Source of the DNA: Clostridia bacterium
Lineage (GTDB): Bacteria; Bacillota; DULZ01
Direction of reading: 5' to 3'
NCBI GenBank assembly: GCA_012520135.1
Contig: JAAYOX010000144.1
Coordinates: forward strand, 1-6,365
Length of the DNA: 6,365 nucleotides
In this document: positions 1-5,158 of the stretch, in pieces
How positions within the stretch are numbered: the stretch's first letter is position 1
How the letters are laid out: the number at the start of each line of letters is the position of its first letter
Program-made: the position numbers and the translations under genes
Notes under the pieces: model-generated
Seen by the model: only the letters and a program-made list of their open reading frames with translations
Database searches by the model: none
What the model was told of the DNA's origin: nothing

Positions 1-1
1 T

Positions 2-130
2 CATTGCCAAGGGTGCTCCAAAAGCTGCAATATTAAGGTGGAGCTGCTGGAAGGTCGTATTCAAAAAGTAGCGGGTCATGGCTGCCAACAAGGTAAAGAT
101 ATGGTGATTGACTTTATCATGATGGACTGA
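2..130 (+). CDS. Cysteine-rich small protein, C-terminal part (5' truncated by window edge)
   Basis: A frame open from the window edge encodes 42 residues ending at TGA 128-130; the start lies outside the window. The visible part carries four cysteines in the pattern C-x2-C-x3-C-x18-C, the last inside a G-H-G-C-Q-Q-G-K context. This resembles the N-terminal metal-binding motif of DUF1667-type proteins (CxxCPxGC ... GNxCxRG), which are thought to bind iron-sulfur or zinc. Unlike a full DUF1667 protein, it ends only about 14 residues after the last cysteine. The coding call is supported by cysteine spacing and by an intrinsic terminator directly after the stop. The function is unknown, and the family resemblance is from memory rather than a search. 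Confidence 0.6.
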   Translation, partial: HCQGCSKSCNIKVELLEGRIQKVAGHGCQQGKDMVIDFIMMD

Positions 131-137
131 TAGGAAC

Positions 138-172
138 AAGGCTTACTTTTATTCAGGGTAAGCCTTTTATTA
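138..172 (+). terminator. Intrinsic terminator of the cysteine-rich gene
   Basis: The stem AAGGCTTAC (138-146) pairs perfectly with GTAAGCCTT (158-166) around an 11-base loop. The right arm runs into a T-rich tract (TTTTATTATT). It starts 8 bases after the stop codon of the upstream gene, as expected for Rho-independent termination. Confidence 0.85.
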
Positions 173-183
173 TTAAAATAAGT

Positions 184-249
184 AGCGGAAGCGGCTCTGG
201 TAGTAGACAAACTACATTTGTCTCATTCCTCAGGCTCCTTCGCTTTTTT
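184..249 (+). other. Imperfect hairpin ending in T6, possible terminator or repeat remnant
   Basis: The outer arms AGCG-G-AAG (184-191) and CTTCGCT (238-244) pair with one bulged G. The apex is a perfect 7-bp stem, AGACAAA (205-211) with TTTGTCT (217-223), and the region between pairs poorly. The right outer arm runs into six T residues (244-249), so it could act as a second plus-strand terminator. It sits between two convergent genes. It could also be a decayed intergenic repeat: a block similar to 212-229 recurs at 292-313 (CTACATTT, then TGTCT/GTCTC, then ATTCC). Confidence 0.35.
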
Positions 250-315
250 GATTTTGGCTCCAATTCAGCTCTTCGATTAACACCGACCAGCCTACATTTA
301 TTGTCTGAATTCCGC

Positions 316-488
316 TTTGGAAGGTTTCTCCTTGTTGAGAAATAGCGTAAGGCTGTAATGTTTGCTTCGCTCCGGCGGAACCCCTACGCCGTTACCGGCA
401 GCAAGCTGCCGGCGGCTGGGGGAACAACGCCCGCTCCGCAAATCATTACAGCCTTTCGCTATCTGTTGACAAGAAAAAACCTGCCAAA
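316..488. repeat. Large foldback (inverted-repeat) element, MITE- or REP-like
   Basis: Arms 316-365 and 438-488 are inverted copies of each other, matching at about 42 of 50 positions with one gap. The best block is a 12-bp perfect match, AAGGCTGTAATG (349-360) with CATTACAGCCTT. The arms enclose a 72-bp core at about 72% GC that is itself nested. GGCG 374-377 pairs with CGCC 428-431, CCCC 381-384 with GGGG 418-421, GCCG 388-391 with CGGC 413-416, and an apical perfect 8-bp stem (395-402 with 405-412) has a 2-base AA spacer. All layers share a centre near 402-403. There is no ORF inside and no obvious target-site duplication. It begins 12 bases beyond the stop of the minus-strand gene and may also act as a bidirectional terminator. 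Identity as a mobile or dispersed repeat is inferred. Confidence 0.75.
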
Positions 489-500
489 TAGGTGAAGCTA

Positions 501-1676
501 CTATTCTGTCGCGTAATTGTCGAAGTATCCTTGGACTAATACGATGGGGGTCCCTTTATCCCCACTGCCGCTGGTCAAGTCGCAAAGACTGCCTACCAGG
601 TCGGTGATACGCCTGGGAGTGGTTCCCAAGGATTGACTGTTATCCTCTTTTTCTTTAATTCGTTGATAAATGGCTGCCTGCATTTCCTCATCTTTCAAAT
701 TTTTAAGGTCATTATCGGCAATGTATTTCAATTTAATTTCATTGGGGGTACCGCTTAAGCCGGGAGTAAAACCGGGTGACACCACCGGATCAGCCAGTTC
801 CCAGATCTTACCTAAAGGATCTTTGAAAGCGCCGTCGCCGTATACCATGACTTCCACCAGCTTACCGGTTTTGTCTTTGACCAGTTGCTGAACCGCCAAG
901 ACAAAGTTTTCGCAGTCTCTGGGAAACAGTTTAACCGTGTTTTCAGAGGCAGCGTTAGAGCCCAGCAATCCAAAGTCAGGATTGTAACCGCTACCGTTAA
1001 CCGGCTGATTTAAAATGTCATCCAAGCCGTAAACAACTTCTCCACCGGAGGAACGTAGAATTCTTTTTGTTCGGTGTCTTTCATGAACGTTGGCCACCAA
1101 TAATTGCTTAGTATATTTCAGGGCAACCCTTGGATCGTTGGTTAAATAAACCTCAATTTTCCCTTCAGGGACCAATTCTTTATACATTTTTACATAATCG
1201 ACACCTGTGAAGGGGTGGGGGACTACTTCGCCAAAAAGACTGCGGTATTTCTCCTCACTGAGCACATCGGTATACGGGTTGATGCCCAGTTGATCCATTT
1301 TATCAATGTCCATCAGGTGATTGCCAACTTCATCAGCAGGGTAATTCAAAAACAGGTATATTTTTTTGCCGGTCATAGCAATTCCTTTTAGAATAATGGC
1401 AAACCGATTCCTGCTCAGGATCGGGAAAATAACGGCCAAGTCACCGGTAAATTTTTCGTTTACGCTGGCGGCAATATCTGAAACAGAGGCGTAGTTTCCT
1501 TGTGCTCTGGCTAAAAGGGATTCGGTTACTCCAATAATATCACGGTCATGGAGGCTGAAACCTTCTGCTTTTGAAGCAGTCAGGATGGAATCAACCACAA
1601 TACTGACTAAATCATCTCCTTGCATGATGATGGGAGCTCTAATCCCCCTGACCGTAGTCCCTACCGTTCTGGCCAT
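501..1676 (-). CDS. Coenzyme F420-0:L-glutamate ligase-like protein (CofE family)
   Basis: The 391-residue product has the F420_ligase (PF01996) signature. An N-terminal segment reads R-G-I-R-A-P-I (10-16) then GDDLVSIVVDSIL (20-32) and DRDIIGVTESLLARAQGN (44-61). A later G-D-G-A-F-K-D-P (280-287) then IWELADPVV (291-299) resembles the CofE active-site region. The archetype, CofE, uses GTP to add glutamates to F420-0 through gamma-linkages; whether this protein does so is unproven. It is longer than archaeal CofE (about 250 residues), with an inserted middle (about 105-260) and a C-terminal tail rich in charged residues (320-347). The ATG start at 1674-1676 is backed by AGGAGG at 1685-1690, 8 bases upstream. 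No other F420 biosynthesis gene is in the window. It appears to be a cytoplasmic single-gene unit with its own promoter region. Confidence 0.75.
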   Translation of the reverse strand: MARTVGTTVRGIRAPIIMQGDDLVSIVVDSILTASKAEGFSLHDRDIIGVTESLLARAQGNYASVSDIAASVNEKFTGDLAVIFPILSRNRFAIILKGIAMTGKKIYLFLNYPADEVGNHLMDIDKMDQLGINPYTDVLSEEKYRSLFGEVVPHPFTGVDYVKMYKELVPEGKIEVYLTNDPRVALKYTKQLLVANVHERHRTKRILRSSGGEVVYGLDDILNQPVNGSGYNPDFGLLGSNAASENTVKLFPRDCENFVLAVQQLVKDKTGKLVEVMVYGDGAFKDPLGKIWELADPVVSPGFTPGLSGTPNEIKLKYIADNDLKNLKDEEMQAAIYQRIKEKEDNSQSLGTTPRRITDLVGSLCDLTSGSGDKGTPIVLVQGYFDNYATE

Positions 1677-1785
1677 AACTACTTCCTCCTCGTATCATAT
1701 GTTTTTTAACCAAACCCCACCGAATTCCCGGTTCGATCCAGTTAGGTTAAGTAACCGAATAATAGTAAGTGGCTTTAGAACCTTA

Positions 1786-1791
1786 AGTATA
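1786..1791 (-). promoter_or_regulatory. Possible -10 box for the F420 ligase-like gene
   Basis: On the minus strand the hexamer TATACT lies about 110 bases upstream of the ATG. No good -35 is found at 16-18 bases (the best is a weak TAGTAA), so the call is tentative. If correct, the gene has a leader of about 100 bases. Confidence 0.35.
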
Positions 1792-1816
1792 GCATCCACT
1801 AATAGAGTTTACTACA

Positions 1817-1846
1817 TTCGGAAAAAAGGGTCCAGTCCAATCCGAA
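1817..1846. promoter_or_regulatory. Inverted repeat between divergent promoters, possible operator
   Basis: TTCGGA (1817-1822) and TCCGAA (1841-1846) are perfect inverted copies separated by 18 bases. They lie between the candidate promoters of the two divergent genes. Such an arrangement could bind a dimeric regulator, but 6-bp arms can arise by chance. Confidence 0.25.
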
Positions 1847-1891
1847 CGATTAGAGAGATTTTATTGATAATAAACGGCGTTTCTTTTGGTC

Positions 1892-1919
1892 TTGTTTGGA
1901 AGCTCCGATGTGATAAAAT
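1892..1919 (+). promoter_or_regulatory. Candidate sigma-A promoter of the response regulator operon
   Basis: TTGTTT (1892-1897) as -35 and TAAAAT (1914-1919) as -10 are separated by 16 bases. The predicted start of transcription would fall about 30 bases before the ATG at 1957, leaving room for the GGAGGG ribosome binding site at 1945-1950. Confidence 0.45.
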
Positions 1920-1956
1920 AGTAGCTGTAATAGATTAATAGCTTGGAGGGAAACCG

Positions 1957-2340
1957 ATGGGAGGAAAGCAGTTGTCCGTATTAGTCGTTGATGATTCATT
2001 GTTAGTACGTAAACAGTTGAGAGGCATCCTTGAGGAGCAAGGTTGCACCGTACTGGAAGCAACAAATGGCAGCCAGGCTTTTCAGACTATTGAGACATCG
2101 CAGCCGGATCTAATCTTAATGGATATTGTTATGCCGGAGCAGGACGGTATCGAAGCTCTACGAAAGATAAAAGAAGTAAAGCCCGGTACTAAAGTTGTCA
2201 TGGTTTCTTCGGTAGGTACCCAGTCTTATTTAAAAGAGGCCATCAAAATAGGTGCCTATGATTTCCTGCAAAAACCGATTAATGCTGAGGCTATTCATCG
2301 CCTTTTGACCAACTTGCGGAAAGGGGAGTGTGGTGCCTAA
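1957..2340 (+). CDS. Single-domain CheY-like response regulator
   Basis: The 127-residue product is a complete receiver domain with no output domain. The acidic pair D12-D13, the phosphoacceptor D56 (in LMDIVMP), S84 at the conserved Thr/Ser position after VMV, and K106-P107 are all present, so it should be phosphorylatable by a histidine kinase. GGAGGG (1945-1950) lies 6 bases before the ATG. The stop codon overlaps the start of the next gene (TAATG), so the two are probably translationally coupled. Since the partner carries a CheX/CheC-like domain, the likely role is a phospho-signal acting by protein contact, possibly dephosphorylated by that partner. No kinase gene is in the window. The receiver assignment is secure; the pathway is not known. 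Confidence 0.92.
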   Translation: MGGKQLSVLVVDDSLLVRKQLRGILEEQGCTVLEATNGSQAFQTIETSQPDLILMDIVMPEQDGIEALRKIKEVKPGTKVVMVSSVGTQSYLKEAIKIGAYDFLQKPINAEAIHRLLTNLRKGECGA

Positions 2341-3215
2341 TGTTTAGCCAGTATTTTGGTCAATATTTACTGAATCATGGCTTCCTTTCTCCGGAACAAC
2401 TGTATCAAGCCCTGGAGGCACAACAGGCCGCTCATGTGAAACTGGGCGTCCTGGCGATGAGCGAAGGGTTTCTCACTGCGTCACAAGTTGAAGAGATACA
2501 TCAAGAGCAAACCAGGCGGGATCAACGGTTTGGGGAGATTGCCCTGGCCAAAGGTTACCTTACTCAGGAACAGTTGGATAGCTTACTGGCATCTCAGCGA
2601 AAGGGTCATCTGCTGTTAGGCCAGGCATTGATTGATGCGAAAATTCTTAATTTGAATCAATTGGGAAGAGCTTTAAAAGAGTATCAAGAGGAACATAGTT
2701 TGAGCGATGAGCAATTTTCTGCGGTTCAGGGGGGAGACTTTTCGCTTTTATTGCGCAAGACCCTCAATCTTGACGACCAGGACCAAGTGCTGAACGATTA
2801 CCTTTCCCTTTTTGCCAAGAATATAATTCGCTTTATCAGTTCCCAGGCATGGCTTACCCGTTGTGTAAACAACGAGACAGCAGTGGGAGATTGGTCGGTA
2901 GTGCAGCAGATTAGCGGTTCGCCTTCTCTAACTACCGCCATTGCCGGCAGCCAGCAGTCAATACTGAAGCTGGCCTCTCTATTTGCCAAGGAAGAAATTA
3001 AAGACATGGACGAATTGGCTCAGGCCTCAGTGGCTGAATTCCTCAACTTACATAACGGTCTCTTTCTAGTGAATATGTCCAATCAAGGGACAGAACTGAA
3101 GCTTGAGCCCCAAGTGATTAATAAGGCGGGTTTTGTCACTAATCAGAACTGTCAGGTATTTGAGGTTAACATGGTTCAAGATAAGTTTAGTCTGATTATA
3201 GAGATGAAGGGTTAA
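2340..3215 (+). CDS. Four GspE-N/MshEN-like repeats fused to a CheX/CheC-like domain
   Basis: The 291-residue product has two parts. The N-terminal 116 residues are four tandem units of exactly 29 residues. Glycines G7, G36, G65 and G94 open the units; G14, G43 and G72 (K101 in the last) follow seven residues later; Q28, Q57, Q86 (Y115) close them. The pattern [LF]-G-x6-G-[FY]-L-x4-[LV]-x6-Q resembles the N-terminal domains of type II/IV secretion ATPases, some of which (MshEN) bind cyclic di-GMP. The C-terminal part (about 150-288) resembles CheX/CheC phosphatases and has an E-x-x-N motif at E233-N236 followed by G240. The ATG at 2340 overlaps the upstream stop. It is preferred to a GTG at 2328 because AAGGGGAG (2321-2328) then serves as the ribosome binding site. 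There are no membrane segments. Inference: it dephosphorylates or reads the state of the coupled response regulator under control of the repeats. Confidence 0.75.
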   Translation: MFSQYFGQYLLNHGFLSPEQLYQALEAQQAAHVKLGVLAMSEGFLTASQVEEIHQEQTRRDQRFGEIALAKGYLTQEQLDSLLASQRKGHLLLGQALIDAKILNLNQLGRALKEYQEEHSLSDEQFSAVQGGDFSLLLRKTLNLDDQDQVLNDYLSLFAKNIIRFISSQAWLTRCVNNETAVGDWSVVQQISGSPSLTTAIAGSQQSILKLASLFAKEEIKDMDELAQASVAEFLNLHNGLFLVNMSNQGTELKLEPQVINKAGFVTNQNCQVFEVNMVQDKFSLIIEMKG

Positions 3216-3232
3216 GCACCCCGGGTTTTGAG

Positions 3233-3278
3233 GGCTGACCCAGGCGAAGTTATGTGTTTCGCAGGGGTCGGCTTTTTT
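3233..3278 (+). terminator. Intrinsic terminator of the response regulator/CheX-like operon
   Basis: GCTGACCC (3234-3241) pairs with GGGTCGGC (3265-3272) with one wobble. An inner stem GCGAA (3244-3248) with TTCGC (3258-3262) stacks on it. Six T residues (3273-3278) follow. It begins about 18 bases after the stop codon. Confidence 0.9.
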
Positions 3279-3304
3279 GTCGGGAGGCGGGTAGTTACCC
3301 GTTA

Positions 3305-3333
3305 TAGAGGATTTCAGCTTTCCCTGTTATAAT
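3305..3333 (+). promoter_or_regulatory. Candidate promoter of the EamA/ZIP operon
   Basis: A perfect TATAAT (3328-3333) lies about 50 bases upstream of the permease start. With a 17-base spacer the -35 would be TAGAGG (3305-3310), a weak match. The position just after the previous terminator supports it. Confidence 0.5.
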
Positions 3334-3381
3334 AATGATGGTTACGGAATGGCAGATAATATTTAGACAGGGACTGATGAT

Positions 3382-4293
3382 ATGAACACAATGTACGGAG
3401 TTGTTTTGGCTGTATTGGGGGCCGTAGCCTTTGGGACTATGCCTCTTTTGGCCAAAGTTGCTTATCAAAGCACCGGAGCGGTGACGGTGGTGTTTCTACG
3501 TTATTTGCTGGCGGTGTGTTTCATGTTTGTTTTTTTCATGGCCAAAGGCGTTAAGCTGAAAATTACCGGAGCCCAGTTGGTCAAAGTGGCTTTTCTAGGT
3601 GTGGTGGGCTATGCAGGTACCGGGATAACCTTGTTTTCCTCCTTTCATTTTATTGATGTAGGGCCGGCCATGGTTTTTCACTTTATTTATCCATCCATAG
3701 TGGCTACCTTAGCTCTGGTCATTTACCGGGAAAAGCTCAGTTTACTACAAGTAGTCGGACTTATCTTGTCATTGCTCGGAATCTACTGTTTGCTGGGTGG
3801 AGGTCAGTTTAAGCTGAATTTTGTTGGTGTAGGGTTAGCATTGGCTTCCGGTCTGTTTTTTGCAATTAATGCTTTGGAAATAGGGAGAGGGCAGACCAAA
3901 AGTATGGACAACATGGTGTTAACTTTTTACTTAAGCCTCTTTGCAGCCCTGGGAACTCTTTGTTTTGGTCTCCTCACTAACGATCTTCACTTTCAGCTTG
4001 ACCGCAATGGTTGGGTTGCCATGGGGATCCTGGGCTTAGTTTGTACCGTTTTTGCCATAGGGGCCTTTTCCATGGCGGTGAGAATCATCGGTTCAGCCAA
4101 GACGGCTATTCTCAATACTTTTGAACCGGTGACCAGTATTGTGTTGGGAGCGTTGCTGCTGGGGGAAAAGATGTCGGGAATCATGATTTTGGGCAGCGGT
4201 TTAATTATAGCCGCCGCAGTGATCTTCTGTCTCCCACAACAGGAAGCCGGTGAATGTGCTAACGAAATGCTGGGACAAAAAACAAGAGCCTGA
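3382..4293 (+). CDS. EamA/DMT-superfamily permease
   Basis: The 303-residue product is almost entirely hydrophobic, consistent with ten membrane helices arranged as two EamA repeats (about 5-138 and 147-283). Each repeat ends in the typical pattern: YPS (103-105) then R-E-K (116-118), and F-E-P-V (247-250) then G-E-K (261-263), both followed by a glycine-rich last helix. The length is standard for the family, which exports or imports amino acids, metabolites or drugs; the substrate cannot be read from the sequence. AGGGA (3369-3373) lies 8 bases before the ATG; the next Met (3391) is too far from it. The hydrophilic tail (285-303) is presumably cytoplasmic. A ZIP metal transporter follows 24 bases downstream with no terminator, so the two are likely co-transcribed. 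Confidence 0.9.
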   Translation: MNTMYGVVLAVLGAVAFGTMPLLAKVAYQSTGAVTVVFLRYLLAVCFMFVFFMAKGVKLKITGAQLVKVAFLGVVGYAGTGITLFSSFHFIDVGPAMVFHFIYPSIVATLALVIYREKLSLLQVVGLILSLLGIYCLLGGGQFKLNFVGVGLALASGLFFAINALEIGRGQTKSMDNMVLTFYLSLFAALGTLCFGLLTNDLHFQLDRNGWVAMGILGLVCTVFAIGAFSMAVRIIGSAKTAILNTFEPVTSIVLGALLLGEKMSGIMILGSGLIIAAAVIFCLPQQEAGECANEMLGQKTRA

Positions 4294-4317
4294 TTTGATT
4301 AAGGGGGAATGGATAGA

Positions 4318-5094
4318 ATGGGGAATGAGCAAGCTTTAATTGCTTTGGGTATCTCCATGATAGCCGGGATGGCTACCTTGGTTGGAGCATTGATTATTTT
4401 TTTGACCAAGGGCAAGAGCGAAAAAACGGTGACTTTTTCTCTGGCTTTTGCAGCGGGGGTTATGCTGACGGTTTCCTTCTCAGACCTATTGCCGGAAGCC
4501 AGGGGGTTTTTAAGTGTCTCCCAGGGAGATACTTTAGGAGTACTTTATATGATTATTTTCTTGATTGTGGGCATTATCGTTGCTTCGGCCATCGATTATT
4601 TTGTACCCCATGAAGATTTTGATGAAGAAAGGCAGGATAAGCCGCACCAAAACTTGTTTAGGGTAGGTTTTATTTCCATGCTGGCGATTGGGTTACATAA
4701 TTTCCCCGAAGGGATTGCCGTCTTTATGGCCGGCTTCAGTGATTTGGCCCTGGGAGTGTCGGTAGCAGTTGCCATTACCATGCATAATATCCCTGAGGGG
4801 ATCGCCGTGGCCATGCCTATTTACTTTGCCACGGGCAGTAAAAAGGAGGCGTTAAAATATAGTTTTTACTCCGGTGTGGCTGAACCGGTGGGGGCGTTAC
4901 TGGCTTTTTTGGTTTTACGTCCTTTCATCAACGATTTCTTGCTGGGTGCCATTTTTGCCATGGTGGCCGGAATCATGCTCTATATCGCCATTGAAGAACT
5001 GATTCCGTCTTCGCGACAATATGGCTGCAATCGTCTTGCTTTATTGGGTACCTTTGCAGGCATTTGCATCATGCCGTTAAGCTATATTTTCTAG
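4318..5094 (+). CDS. ZIP-family metal transporter, ZupT-like
   Basis: The 258-residue inner-membrane protein has about eight helices and the two metal-site signatures of bacterial ZIP transporters: H127-N128-F-P-E131-G and H156-N157-I-P-E160-G. The second continues into IAVAMPIYFATGS, close to Escherichia coli ZupT. A further acidic E226-E227 sits near the C-terminus. ZupT proteins take up zinc and other divalent metals such as iron, manganese and cobalt. The loop after helix 3 (about 96-112) is acidic and His-poor. The ATG at 4318 is chosen over an in-frame ATG at 4309, because AAGGGGGA (4301-4308) abuts 4309 but lies 9 bases from 4318. It is probably the second gene of an operon with the EamA permease. 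There is no terminator between its stop and the MerR promoter. Confidence 0.92.
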   Translation: MGNEQALIALGISMIAGMATLVGALIIFLTKGKSEKTVTFSLAFAAGVMLTVSFSDLLPEARGFLSVSQGDTLGVLYMIIFLIVGIIVASAIDYFVPHEDFDEERQDKPHQNLFRVGFISMLAIGLHNFPEGIAVFMAGFSDLALGVSVAVAITMHNIPEGIAVAMPIYFATGSKKEALKYSFYSGVAEPVGALLAFLVLRPFINDFLLGAIFAMVAGIMLYIAIEELIPSSRQYGCNRLALLGTFAGICIMPLSYIF

Positions 5095-5104
5095 CAACAG
5101 CCTC

Positions 5105-5135
5105 TTGACCTTCCCGCTACGTAAAGGTGTAGAGT
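5105..5135 (+). promoter_or_regulatory. MerR-type promoter with 19-bp spacer and internal dyad
   Basis: TTGACC (5105-5110) and TAGAGT (5130-5135) are separated by 19 bases, the over-long spacing that MerR-family activators correct by DNA distortion. A dyad lies across the spacer: ACCTT (5108-5112) and AAGGT (5124-5128), with inner CG/CG matches, centred near 5118. It sits directly before the MerR-family gene, so autoregulation is very likely. Confidence 0.85.
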
Positions 5136-5158
5136 AGTGATTGCAGGGGGTGAATACA

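Larger units (their letters stand above)
131..500. other. Gene-free convergent intergenic region
   Basis: This region of about 370 bases lies between the ends of two convergent genes. No frame in it looks coding. It contains the terminator at 138-172, the T6 hairpin at 184-249, a short AT-moderate segment at 250-315 in which nothing is recognised, and the large foldback at 316-488. No tRNA-like or CRISPR-like structure was seen. Confidence 0.7.

Noticed and set aside
184..249. T-box or other riboswitch
   Set aside because: No T-box specifier or TGGNACCGCG motif was found, and no gene follows in the plus direction for it to control.
316..488. Insertion sequence or CRISPR array
   Set aside because: There is no transposase frame, no clear target-site duplication and no regularly spaced direct repeats; only an inverted-repeat structure is present.
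1585..1938. A 117-codon plus-strand open frame spanning the start of the F420 ligase-like gene and the divergent intergenic region
   Set aside because: It overlaps a confident gene antisense, has no ribosome binding site or recognisable domain, and runs through both candidate promoters.
2328..2339. GTG start at 2328 for the repeat/CheX-like gene
   Set aside because: It would overlap its own ribosome binding site (AAGGGGAG 2321-2328); the ATG at 2340 has good spacing and a stop-start overlap.
4309..4317. ATG at 4309 as start of the ZIP transporter
   Set aside because: It directly abuts the AAGGGGGA site, leaving no spacer; the in-frame ATG at 4318 is 9 bases away.
5141..5158. TTG at 5141 as start of the MerR-family regulator
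   Set aside because: It lies upstream of the AGGGGG site and at about the expected transcription start; MerR proteins usually begin right before the helix-turn-helix, as from 5159.
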